A stretch of 64,000 nucleotides of DNA from Dyadobacter sp. (GTDB lineage Bacteria; Bacteroidota; Bacteroidia; Cytophagales; Spirosomataceae), in the NCBI RefSeq assembly GCF_017744695.1, contig NZ_JAGIAS010000005.1, forward strand, positions 465,601-529,600, in the 5' to 3' direction. The notes under the pieces are model-generated. The model was given only the letters and a program-made list of their open reading frames with translations, ran no database searches and had not been told where the DNA came from. Position numbers and translations under genes: made by a program. Positions 7,343 through 15,400 of the stretch are shown here, piece after piece. Position 1 is the stretch's first letter; every line of letters starts with the position of its first letter.

Positions 7343-9043
7343 CTAGGTCGATAACGGGCGTCCGGCAGGAATATTGATCCGCTGGCGGTTGCCCGGGAAG
7401 GTCGCTTTCTTGGCAACAAACTTCGCATTCACGTATTCCACCATATCGATTTCACCGGTAATGGTGTCGCCCGAAAGCTTTCCGTAGAACGTCATCGTCA
7501 GGTTGTCTCCCGGTACGCTGAACCGGCTCTGGAAGCGGACCTCGTCGCCATCGATGTTACCAAAAAGTTCGCGGGTAGCGAATTCGCCCTTGTGCGTTCC
7601 GTACAGATAGTTGCCGTCCTGTCTTTCGATAATGAATGTATGCTTGCTGGCACTGGTGTAGAATTCGATACTTACGTCCCAACGGCCTGCAATCTCCGCA
7701 GCGGGCGCTTTCATGGTGGCTTCGGCTTTCGGGGCGCTGCGCTTGCGGGTGAGTATCTCGTGCACGCGCTCGGCCACGATCTTGTCATTGCCCGGACCCA
7801 TCATGTAAGCGGCAATCGTGATCGAAGTGGTAGGAGGGCCCGATTGCGTCGAAGCGGGGCCTCTGCGATAGCCGGTTCCTACGGCCACACGAGGTTTAGT
7901 AGTTTGCAGTTCGTCTGCCACCTCCTGGCCAGTGATATTAAGCTTGGTAGGGTCCCAGGTAACGGTCAATGTCGGTGTAGCATTGTCCAACGCACCTTCT
8001 TTCGGCTCGCGAACTTCCAGTTGAACACTTGGGATGCCGTTCAATTTCTTGGTAATATTATCCAGCCACGAAACCCACATTTTCATTTCCGCTTTGTGGT
8101 CGCGGGTAGCCCATGCCTCGACGGCCGCCAGCATACCTATTACCTCCTCGCGGCCCACCTTATTGTTACGGCAGGGACCGTGATGCGGTGCGCTGGCCTG
8201 CCATGCCGACATCAGGACGTCCTTGCTGCCCAGCATGAGGCCAGCACATTGCGGCCCGCGGATTACTTTGCCACCACTGTAAGCCACTACGGATGCACCG
8301 GCTTGCAGGTGGATATTAGGGATTGTCAAACGCTCCGCAGCAGCGTCCACCAGTAATGGCACACCGGCAGGCTTGGCGATATCCGCTACGGCTTTTACAG
8401 TCCACGGCTCATCACCGGGCATCATGTAAATCATCGCTGTGCGCGGGGTAATAGCCTTTTTGAGTTCCTCGATGGTTTCGACCGTAATGATTTTCACACC
8501 TACGTTACGGATCGCGTGGTCATACACGTTGCGCGAGGACCTGGGAATGATCACCTCTGTTTTTTCAAAACCTTCCAGGTTAGGAATGCGGATCAGTTTT
8601 TCGGGGTTACCGCCGGCGATAATACCCGCTGTGACTTCATTCATGCCCGCCGCACAGCCCGAGGATACCATACCCCATTCGGCGCCGGTGATCTCGGCGA
8701 GGCGCTGGCCCACACCAAATGCCAGCTCGTCGATCTGTACATTATATTGGCATGCATACTCCATAGCCTGACGAACTTCGGGCAGCTCGATGGAAGCCCC
8801 GATAATGGTAAATGTCCCCCGGCAATTAATGATCGGCTCTACACCGATCGACTGATAGATTTGCGGTCCGGCCTTCAATGGTCCGGGTGCTGAAACCGCT
8901 GAGGCGGCTTTCTGAAACCATTTCGGTTTGCTGCTTTCGGCAAATGCCGCCGGGCCGGCCGCCGGAGCGCCGGCCGCCGCGCTCAGAACGCCTCCCGCGA
9001 GGGGGATCATGGAAAGATCTTTCAAAAGTTCTCTGCGTTTCAT
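7343..9043 (-). CDS. Exported SelA/DgaE-like PLP-dependent enzyme
   Basis: 566 residues from the ATG at 9043; this start gives a twin-arginine-like or Sec leader MKRRELLKDLSMIPLAGG, whereas an upstream start would add 30 residues of no signal character. The fold-type I PLP core runs from about residue 65 to 430. It includes the cofactor Asp in LLVDAAAE (233) and the Schiff-base Lys in SGGKVIRGPQ (259), the signature shared by SelA and D-glucosaminate-6-phosphate ammonia-lyase (DgaE) relatives. A beta-rich domain of about 100 residues follows (AGRWDVSIEFYTS..., GDTITGEIDM), lipocalin-like in pattern. Selenocysteine synthesis is unlikely because the enzyme is exported; a deaminating or lyase role is inferred. 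The adjacent metallohydrolase supports this. Confidence 0.8.
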   Translation of the reverse strand: MKRRELLKDLSMIPLAGGVLSAAAGAPAAGPAAFAESSKPKWFQKAASAVSAPGPLKAGPQIYQSIGVEPIINCRGTFTIIGASIELPEVRQAMEYACQYNVQIDELAFGVGQRLAEITGAEWGMVSSGCAAGMNEVTAGIIAGGNPEKLIRIPNLEGFEKTEVIIPRSSRNVYDHAIRNVGVKIITVETIEELKKAITPRTAMIYMMPGDEPWTVKAVADIAKPAGVPLLVDAAAERLTIPNIHLQAGASVVAYSGGKVIRGPQCAGLMLGSKDVLMSAWQASAPHHGPCRNNKVGREEVIGMLAAVEAWATRDHKAEMKMWVSWLDNITKKLNGIPSVQLEVREPKEGALDNATPTLTVTWDPTKLNITGQEVADELQTTKPRVAVGTGYRRGPASTQSGPPTTSITIAAYMMGPGNDKIVAERVHEILTRKRSAPKAEATMKAPAAEIAGRWDVSIEFYTSASKHTFIIERQDGNYLYGTHKGEFATRELFGNIDGDEVRFQSRFSVPGDNLTMTFYGKLSGDTITGEIDMVEYVNAKFVAKKATFPGNRQRINIPAGRPLST

Positions 9044-9095
9044 TGGTGTTAAGGTATTGGGGGTTTGAATGGTTAAAGGGCGTTGCAGGAATAAT

Positions 9096-9171
9096 TTGTC
9101 GGACGTTGTCAAGGTGTGGTCACGTTTTGTCAAGCGTGGTCAAGGGTTGTCAGACATTGTCCGGTATTGTT
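9096..9171. repeat. Phased array of eight T(T/G)GTC motifs
   Basis: TTGTC or TGGTC (TTGTT in the last copy) starts at 9096, 9106, 9117, 9127, 9137, 9147, 9157 and 9167, so the steps are 10, 11, 10, 10, 10, 10, 10. Several copies are followed by AAG, giving TTGACAA-like words on the minus strand. The array lies 53-128 bases upstream of the SelA-like start, in the only sizeable gap of that two-gene cluster. It could be a multi-site operator or a decayed 10-bp tandem repeat. Confidence 0.7.
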
Positions 9172-9229
9172 TTAAAGATGTATTAAATGCTTTGGAATAC
9201 CCTTTTTCCGAAATAAATATCTTTCAGAG

Positions 9230-10567
9230 CTATCGCGGGGTTCCACCCTGGCCTTGTTGACCCTGCGCCCCGGCGGGACGTTCCGGACGGGGAAGGTTCA
9301 CAGGCTCCACACGGGCATTGAGCGTATACACAATGTTGCCGCCGCGGATCGTCGCTTCTGTTTCAATGCGTTTCTTGCCGGTGATCTTGCCGTCGCGGGC
9401 GTAGTAGCCGAAGTTTCCGTCGCGCAGGTTCAGTATAGCGATGTCGGCGGGTGCGCCAACAGAGAGGTTACCCAATTCCTCGCGATGGATTTCCTGCGCG
9501 GGGTTCCAGGTGCTTGCTTTGATCACACTTTTGAAATCCATACCCATCGCCATGAACATCGACATGATGTTGTTCATGTCCTTCATGGCCGAGTTCATGC
9601 TGCTCGTGTGCAGGTCGGTGCTGATGGAGTTGGGATAAAAACCTTGCTTGATCGCCGGTTGTCCCTGGGAGAACAGGAAACTCGCACCCCCGAAGCCAAC
9701 ATCGAAGATTACACCTCTTTTTTGCGCTTCGATGGCGTAGGGTTTCACTTTGTTGGTAGAAACATCCACAATGGACTCGCGACCGCGGCCGCTGTTGTTG
9801 CTGTTTCCGCCAAAGCAGTGGGTGTAAATGTCGCCTTTCCGGAATTTTTTCAAATACAACTCTTCCAGGGGCAACACAGGGTTAGCGCTGCCGAAGTCTA
9901 CCATGATGGGAATGCTGGCAAGCTTACCGGCCTCCAATGCGCGGTCGGTGGGTGTCCAGTCGTGCCCTACGAAATGCGCCAGTTTTACGCCTACGACGTC
10001 ATTGGGATACTTTTTAGCCATTTCAGCCGTTGCTTTCGCGTCCATTTCTTCGAGGCTGTTTTCGAATTTCCCGCCAGCCATTCCCTCACCCACAATATTC
10101 AGGAATGCGAGTACACGTGTTTTGGAAAGATCGATGGTTTGTTTTTTAAATGTCTCAAAAGTTTTCCAGCCGGAACTTCCAGCATCCACGACGGTAGTAA
10201 CGCCCGATCGGAACGTGAAGCCGTCGGCGGGCAGTCCATTCGGGCCGTTGCGGTAAGTACCTTTGAGGTCCGTCCCCCAGAAAAAATGTACGTGAATGTC
10301 GATCAGTCCGGGTGTCACGTAGAGCCCTTTGGCATCCACCACCTGCACGGCCTGGCTGGCGTCGATGTTTTTGGCTACCAGGGCGATCTTGCCGTCCTCG
10401 CCGCCCGGCGTACCTTCAATGGCCACGTCCACAACAGCGTCGATGTTGTTTTTCGGGTCGATCACATGCCCGCCTTTGATTACGATGCTGTATTTCTTGT
10501 CCTGCGACCAGGCTGGCTGGCACAGCATAAAGAGCACCAACAGGGTGGAAAGAGAGAAAGATCTCAT
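9230..10567 (-). CDS. Exported amidohydrolase/deacetylase-family metallohydrolase
   Basis: 445 residues with a signal peptide (MRSFSLSTLLVLFMLCQPAWSQ). The amidohydrolase barrel starts with GGHVIDPKNN and VTPGLIDIHVHFFWG, in which His92 and His94 are metal ligands. Further ligands are plausible in AHFVGHDW and in IYTHCFGG; the late Asp is in SISTDLHTSSM. The C-terminus is a low-complexity Q/G/P tail. This matches the dihydroorotase-like group that in other genomes is a neighbour of DgaE/SelA-like PLP enzymes. Both genes here carry export signals, so they probably act together in the periplasm on an amino-sugar or amino-acid derivative; the substrate is unknown. Confidence 0.82.
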   Translation of the reverse strand: MRSFSLSTLLVLFMLCQPAWSQDKKYSIVIKGGHVIDPKNNIDAVVDVAIEGTPGGEDGKIALVAKNIDASQAVQVVDAKGLYVTPGLIDIHVHFFWGTDLKGTYRNGPNGLPADGFTFRSGVTTVVDAGSSGWKTFETFKKQTIDLSKTRVLAFLNIVGEGMAGGKFENSLEEMDAKATAEMAKKYPNDVVGVKLAHFVGHDWTPTDRALEAGKLASIPIMVDFGSANPVLPLEELYLKKFRKGDIYTHCFGGNSNNSGRGRESIVDVSTNKVKPYAIEAQKRGVIFDVGFGGASFLFSQGQPAIKQGFYPNSISTDLHTSSMNSAMKDMNNIMSMFMAMGMDFKSVIKASTWNPAQEIHREELGNLSVGAPADIAILNLRDGNFGYYARDGKITGKKRIETEATIRGGNIVYTLNARVEPVNLPRPERPAGAQGQQGQGGTPR

Positions 10568-10857
10568 AATATTAAGGGTTTAGGATAGATAAATGCTTCT
10601 GTACAATGCCATTGCAAGCAGGCCGCATTCATGATGAGGACATATATTTTATATCAAAACCCCCATCACTGGCCTGTAAATATTTTCAGCACGCCCCGCA
10701 CGCCGATAAAAGAAGTGAAGACACCGCTTTTACGCTGGTATCCAGCCTCAATGCCGGATTTTTTTGCCGATGTTGTTTGCGTTCAAAAAGATTCCCTGTT
10801 TCACGCAACGGCCATGTTTAATAACGCGTAAAATGTTGCAACGAACCTCGGACCCTT
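10568..10857. other. Intergenic stretch between divergent genes
   Basis: About 290 bases separate the metallohydrolase start from the T9SS cargo protein. Short frames of 66-71 codons exist on the plus strand but overlap each other, lack a signal or domain and show no conserved character. I see no clear -33/-7 pair and no RNA structure. Confidence 0.5.
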
Positions 10858-12597
10858 ATGAAGCACATTTTACGTCTAACCGCCATTTTCAACCTTTTGC
10901 TGTGTGCTGCGCAGGCCCAGGTCGATTGCAGTAATGTGGGCTTTGAGCAGGGGAATTCCAATGGCTGGGTGCTTACCTACGGTGCGGTTACCGATGCCAA
11001 CCAGCAAACCGTTTTCCAAAGCGAGCAAAATGGGACGCGTAACAACGAACATTACGTGACCAGCCTTTCCGACGGTAACGACCCTAAAATTCCATCCATT
11101 CCGATGGTGGCGCCGGGGAGCACGCATTCCATCCGGATAGGCAATGTGAACGAAGGCGGACATTTCAGCCGCATTCATACCGAGTATACCGTCACGGCCG
11201 ATAATACCCTTTTTCAGTACAAATTCGCGGTCATTTTGCAAAATACCGGCATCGACGGCCGCGCCAACCACGAACCTTATCAGAAACCCGGCTTCAATAT
11301 CCTGATATTCGACAGCAACGGAGAGGAGTTGCCTTGCAGCAACTATGATATTCAATTGGAAGGTACCAACACGGTGGAGGGGTTCCAAGCCTCGGGCGAT
11401 ATTCAGTATCGCAACTGGACGGTGGGTGCGATAGATCTCCGGAATTTTGTAGGCAAGAAGCTCACGATCGTCGTGACCGCTCATGGGTGTACGCGTATGA
11501 GGCATTTCGGTTATGCCTATTTCGATGCAGAATGTCTTAAATCGGAGATCAAGCAGGTGGCCGATTGCCCCGATACAGATGGCTATATTACGCTGGCGGC
11601 GCCCGAGGGTTTCGGCAAGTATAGCTGGAATAACGGCCAAACCTCCCAGCAGATTCGTGTGAAAGCGAACCTGGGTGACCGGTTTCACGTAGAAATGGTG
11701 CCGCGCGGCAGTCTCGACGAATCATGTGCGCTTGGGCTGGATTTTACAGTCGCTTTTAAAAGGAAAACCGCAACGCTGGCACAGACTATTTGCGATGGTG
11801 ATGTTTTTGCGCTGGGCGACACTTTGTTGAAAACCAGCGGTGTTTTTGTTCGAAATGTGAGTAAAAGCAGTGTGTGTGACAGCACTGTAACCCTGACGCT
11901 TACCGTGAACCCGGTCGGGAAGTTTACCCAAAACCTCCGCATTTGCGAAGGGGAAAGTGTGAAGGTAGGGGATAGCACCTATTCCGAGCCCGGCACTTAC
12001 GTTCAGAATATTCCGCAGGCGACCGGCTGCGATAGCCTGGTGACGACGGTCCTCGAAGTTGTAAAGCTTGATGTGTTCGTCACGCCCACGCTTTCCATTA
12101 CGCAGGGTGATAGCGTCCATGTAGAACCCATTGTCGCGCCTGCCGGTAGTTACACATACCATTGGGACCAGTCGGGCCTGTCTTGTACGGACTGTCCCGA
12201 TCCCTGGGCATCGCCGCCAAAGTCGACATTGTATCATCTGGAAGTATCGGACGCCGACAAAACTTGCACGCGGGAGGCGCGGGTACAGGTGTACGTGAAG
12301 CCCTGCGGCATCGATATTCCCGACGCATTCTCGCCTAATAACGATCAGCTGAACGAAGTTTTTTATGTGTTTGGCAATGCCTGTGTGAAGCAGGTCGCGG
12401 AGATGTTTATTTACAACCGCTGGGGCGAAGTGATTTACCAGAAATCCAATTTCGCCGCCTCCGATCCCTCGGCTGGCTGGGATGGTTCCTATCACGGCCA
12501 AAAGACTTCGCCGGGCGTTTATCCCTATAAAATCAGGGTAGAATTGACGAATGGATCGTTTTTGAACTACAAGGGCGTTGTGAATGTGCTTCGTTGA
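10858..12597 (+). CDS. Secreted protein with gliding-motility C-terminal (T9SS type B) domain
   Basis: 579 residues. The signal peptide is MKHILRLTAIFNLLLCAAQA. Residues 22-230 form an N-terminal region seen in Cytophagales surface proteins (C-x-N-x-GFEQGNSNGWVL). The middle holds two repeats of about 60 residues built on QTICDGDVFALGDTLLKTSGVFVRN and NLRICEGESVKVGDSTYSEPGTYVQN. The end (about 482-579) is the gliding-motility-associated domain: IDIPDAFSPNNDQLNEVF, IYNRWGEVIYQ, GWDG, and the final VYPYKIRVELTNG. This domain directs export by the type IX secretion system and holds the protein at the cell surface. Its own function is unknown. Confidence 0.9.
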   Translation: MKHILRLTAIFNLLLCAAQAQVDCSNVGFEQGNSNGWVLTYGAVTDANQQTVFQSEQNGTRNNEHYVTSLSDGNDPKIPSIPMVAPGSTHSIRIGNVNEGGHFSRIHTEYTVTADNTLFQYKFAVILQNTGIDGRANHEPYQKPGFNILIFDSNGEELPCSNYDIQLEGTNTVEGFQASGDIQYRNWTVGAIDLRNFVGKKLTIVVTAHGCTRMRHFGYAYFDAECLKSEIKQVADCPDTDGYITLAAPEGFGKYSWNNGQTSQQIRVKANLGDRFHVEMVPRGSLDESCALGLDFTVAFKRKTATLAQTICDGDVFALGDTLLKTSGVFVRNVSKSSVCDSTVTLTLTVNPVGKFTQNLRICEGESVKVGDSTYSEPGTYVQNIPQATGCDSLVTTVLEVVKLDVFVTPTLSITQGDSVHVEPIVAPAGSYTYHWDQSGLSCTDCPDPWASPPKSTLYHLEVSDADKTCTREARVQVYVKPCGIDIPDAFSPNNDQLNEVFYVFGNACVKQVAEMFIYNRWGEVIYQKSNFAASDPSAGWDGSYHGQKTSPGVYPYKIRVELTNGSFLNYKGVVNVLR

Positions 12598-12684
12598 AAA
12601 AAATGCAACGCGTCTGTCCTGTTTCCGGCATCCCGTTTGTAATGGGGTTAGTTGAAACAATATTCACCTCAAAAACAGACCATC

Positions 12685-13239
12685 ATGGGAAAGCTCATTG
12701 CCTACAATTTCACGACGCTCAATGGATATTTTAAAGGCCCTGATAACGACATCAGCTGGCACCGGCACGGAGAGGAAGAAAACGGGTTCGCCGCCGATAA
12801 CCTTGAAGCGAAAGCCACACTGCTGTTCGGCAGGGTTACCTATGAAATGATGGCGGGTTTCTGGCCGACGCCTATGGCGATCGAAAGTATGCCGGAGGTT
12901 GCCCAGGGTATGAATGAATCCGAAAAGATCGTATTCTCAACCACCCTGGAAAGCGCGGATTGGGAAAATACCACGCTCATTAAAGGCGATCTTATTGAAG
13001 CCGTTCGAAAACTCAAAGCTATCCCCGGCAAAGTCATGACCATTCTCGGCAGCGGCAGCATTATCGCCCAGCTTGCCGAGGCGCGCCTGATTGATGAATA
13101 TCAGTTCATGATCGACCCCGTAGCCATCGGAGAAGGTACGCCCTCATTTCAGGGTTTAACCAGGAAACTGGATTTGAAGCTGATCAACCACCGTGTGTTT
13201 AGCAGCGGGGTGGTTTTGTTGAGCTATGAGGCGGTTTGA
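12685..13239 (+). CDS. Dihydrofolate reductase-like (RibD C-terminal) family protein
   Basis: 184 residues from the ATG at 12685 (MGKLIAYNFTTLNGYFKGPDNDISW); a TTG 33 bases upstream gives no better start. The pattern S/TLNGY at the start, TLLFGRVTYEMMAGFWP, KIVFSTTLESADW, GKVMTILGSGSIIAQL and LIDEYQFMIDPVAIGEGTPSF follows the RibD_C/DfrA-like reductase fold that binds NADPH. These single-domain proteins are common in soil bacteria near sigma factors or regulators and mostly have no known substrate. Free-standing here. Confidence 0.85.
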   Translation: MGKLIAYNFTTLNGYFKGPDNDISWHRHGEEENGFAADNLEAKATLLFGRVTYEMMAGFWPTPMAIESMPEVAQGMNESEKIVFSTTLESADWENTTLIKGDLIEAVRKLKAIPGKVMTILGSGSIIAQLAEARLIDEYQFMIDPVAIGEGTPSFQGLTRKLDLKLINHRVFSSGVVLLSYEAV

Positions 13240-13251
13240 AATGTTTGCTTT

Positions 13252-13530
13252 TCAGGATCGCTGATTGTCGTGATAGGGAATAGCTTTAATGAGCCGGATA
13301 TTGTTGTATTCGGGGATGGTTACGACGTTCTCCCTGGGTATAATCCCCCTCTGAATCCAGTTTGTCACGGTCTGGGTGTTGGGGATTTTGAACCGTTTGC
13401 AATACTCAGAAATAGTCACCCATTGATCCATCGGATATTGAACCCCCTTGTATTCGCAATAGTCTTTCAAGGCCTGTTTGCTATCCGCAAGTAGCTTTTC
13501 CAGCTCCGATTGGTTGGTTTCTGTCGTCAT
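13252..13530 (-). CDS. Small DNA-binding protein, MerR/excisionase-like
   Basis: 92 residues. The N-terminal third is a charged helix; from residue 36 on, WVTISEYCKRFKIPNTQTVTNWIQRGIIPRENVVTIPEYNNIRLIKAIPY has the winged-helix arrangement of excisionase and MerR-like DNA-binding domains, where TVTNWIQRG is the recognition helix and the end is the wing. Only 15 bases separate its start from the stop of an upstream 52-codon gene, which suggests an operon. Function unknown; no integrase or phage gene adjoins it. Confidence 0.7.
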   Translation of the reverse strand: MTTETNQSELEKLLADSKQALKDYCEYKGVQYPMDQWVTISEYCKRFKIPNTQTVTNWIQRGIIPRENVVTIPEYNNIRLIKAIPYHDNQRS

Positions 13531-13545
13531 AATTTCTGGTCTGAA

Positions 13546-13704
13546 TTAATCAGTAGTATTGTTATTCTCTTCATTTAACGCTTTTTGAATAAGTGCTATC
13601 ATGTCCAGCACCTGATCCAATTCCTTCCGGGGCATAGAGTCCTGACGATCGCGAAGGTATTGCCGAAGCGCAGCCAAATGCATGCGGAGGTGAAATTCTT
13701 GCAT
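13546..13704 (-). CDS. Very small helical protein upstream of the HTH gene
   Basis: A 52-codon frame starting MQEFHLRMHLAALRQYLRD and ending NNNTTD. It is strongly amphipathic helix throughout (ELDQVLDMIALIQKAL), with no cysteine and no membrane segment. It lies 15 bases before the excisionase-like gene on the same strand, which is the main reason to believe it is real. It may be a partner or antagonist of that regulator, but nothing in the sequence proves it. Confidence 0.45.
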   Translation of the reverse strand: MQEFHLRMHLAALRQYLRDRQDSMPRKELDQVLDMIALIQKALNEENNNTTD

Positions 13705-13816
13705 TTTGATAGTGTGTCGCGGGTTTAAAGTTACGTCTTGTTTCGTTACGAATCAAGTGGCTTAATAACGGTAATATCTTAAAATTTATCAGAATATTTA
13801 CATTAAAATCAACACC

Positions 13817-14170
13817 ATGGAAGAATATCTGATCCTCATGCGCCTTGATCTCCTGACAAAGGGAGCCCAGCCTTCTCCCGAGCAAATGCAGGAATACATG
13901 AAGCAGTACCATCGCTGGATCAGCGGTATTGTGGAAGAGGGAAAATTCGCGGGAGGGAAGGGGCTTTCCACAGAAGGGAAAGTGCTCAAACCTAACGGCA
14001 TGGTAACGGACGGGCCGTATGCCGAAACGAAGGAATCGCTTGCTGGGTTTATCGTGGTTCGCGCGGAGAGTTTCGATGATGCAATGCGGCTGGCAGCGCA
14101 ATGCCCGATCCTGAACGGCGAGGGAAACAGCGTCGAGGTACGGAAAATCGTTTCCGTTCATGAGCAGTGA
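13817..14170 (+). CDS. YCII-related (DGPF) domain protein
   Basis: 117 residues of the YCII/DGPF family. The ferredoxin-like fold starts EEYLILMRLDLLTKGAQPSPEQMQEYMKQYHRWI; the family signature is MVTDGPYAETKESLAGFIVVRAESFDDAMRLAAQCP, with Tyr in place of the usual Phe of DGPF. In many bacteria such genes lie beside ECF42 sigma factors and are thought to be linked to them. Here the end overlaps the sigma factor gene by 11 bases, so translation is probably coupled. No enzymatic activity has been firmly assigned to this group. Confidence 0.9.
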   Translation: MEEYLILMRLDLLTKGAQPSPEQMQEYMKQYHRWISGIVEEGKFAGGKGLSTEGKVLKPNGMVTDGPYAETKESLAGFIVVRAESFDDAMRLAAQCPILNGEGNSVEVRKIVSVHEQ

Positions 14171-15389
14171 ACCGCTGATCCCGCATTTGTTCAGGACAGA
14201 ATACCGGAAGATCGTTTCGGTACTTTGCCGGCATTTCGGGTTCAGGGAGATAGAGGTGGCGGAAGATATTGCGAGCGATACATTCCTGGTGGCAGCGCAG
14301 GCATGGGGTATCGAGGGGCCGCCGCCGAACCCTGCGGGCTGGCTGTATAACACAGCCAAAAACAAGGCGAAGAATTACCTGCATCGGCATTCAATCTACG
14401 AGGAAAGGGTTTTGCCGGAGATCCGGTCCGGCATGGATGGCGACGCGACATTTGAGATAGACCTTACCCCGGAGAATATTACAGACAGCCAGTTGCAAAT
14501 GCTTTTTGCGGTATGTCATCCGGCTATATCGGAAGAGTCGCAGGTCGGGCTGGCGCTGCGGGTACTTTGCGGATTTGGCATCCAGGAGATTGCCGACGCG
14601 TTTCTGACGACGACAGAAGTCATTAACAAGCGGCTAACCAGGGCCCGGGAACGGCTCCGGGAGATTGATATTCGCATTGAAATGCCGGCTCCGGCAGAAA
14701 TGGATGTGCGGCTCGGCTCTGTGCTGACCACCATCTACTTGCTCTTCAATGAAGGATATTATTCGATGAGCCAGGACCGTACGCTTCGAAAGGATATTTG
14801 CCTGGAAGCAATGCGGCTATGTGCCATGCTGATCGAAAACAATGCTACAAACAAGCCGCAAGTCAATGCGCTGATGGCGATGATGTGCTTTCACGCCTCG
14901 CGCTTCGACGCACGTACGGACGCTTCGGGCGAGCGGGTGCTCTACGAGGAACAGGATCCCGGCCTGTGGAATGCCGATCTGATCAGAAATGGATGCGCTT
15001 TTCTGCAATCGGCAGCAAAGGGCGATGAGGTTTCACGGTACCATCTCGAGGCCGGAATTGCTTACTGGCATACGCAAAAAGAGGATAGCCCGGAGAAATG
15101 GAGCAGCATTGTTTTCTATTACGATCAGCTATTAAAACGCAATTACTCCCCCGTTGCAGCGCTTAATCGGGCGTTTGCAATATCCAAATGGAAAGGAAAG
15201 GCCGAAGGAATCCATGAAACGGAAGTCCTGGGGCTGGAAGGCAATCACTTCTATTTCGCATTACTGGGTGAACTCTATGACGGGATCGACCGGCAGAAGG
15301 CTTTGGAAAACCTGGAAAGTGCCTTGCAGCTGGCCAGAACTGCCGCCGAACGGCGGGCGATCCGGAAGCGGATCACGAGGCTGTCCTGA
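14160..15389 (+). CDS. ECF42-type RNA polymerase sigma factor with long C-terminal extension
   Basis: 409 residues, about twice the length of a plain ECF sigma factor. Region 2 is FRTEYRKIVSVLCRHFGFREIEVAEDIASDTFLVAAQAW with PPNPAGWLYNTAKNKAKNYLHR; region 4 is AISEESQVGLALRVLCGFGIQEIADAFLTTTEVINKRLTRARERLRE. From about 185 on comes the TPR/SnoaL-free extension seen in group ECF42 (LTTIYLLFNEGYY, PQVNALMAMMCFHASRFDARTD, YSPVAALNRAFAISKWKG). No anti-sigma gene adjoins it, as expected: control is thought to lie in the extension. Targets are usually the YCII genes next door. Confidence 0.92.
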   Translation: MSSEPLIPHLFRTEYRKIVSVLCRHFGFREIEVAEDIASDTFLVAAQAWGIEGPPPNPAGWLYNTAKNKAKNYLHRHSIYEERVLPEIRSGMDGDATFEIDLTPENITDSQLQMLFAVCHPAISEESQVGLALRVLCGFGIQEIADAFLTTTEVINKRLTRARERLREIDIRIEMPAPAEMDVRLGSVLTTIYLLFNEGYYSMSQDRTLRKDICLEAMRLCAMLIENNATNKPQVNALMAMMCFHASRFDARTDASGERVLYEEQDPGLWNADLIRNGCAFLQSAAKGDEVSRYHLEAGIAYWHTQKEDSPEKWSSIVFYYDQLLKRNYSPVAALNRAFAISKWKGKAEGIHETEVLGLEGNHFYFALLGELYDGIDRQKALENLESALQLARTAAERRAIRKRITRLS

Positions 15390-15400
15390 AATGGTAAGCC

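Noticed and set aside
10606..10831. Two overlapping short plus-strand frames between the metallohydrolase and the T9SS cargo gene
   Set aside because: They overlap in different frames, have no start context or domain and resemble chance open frames.
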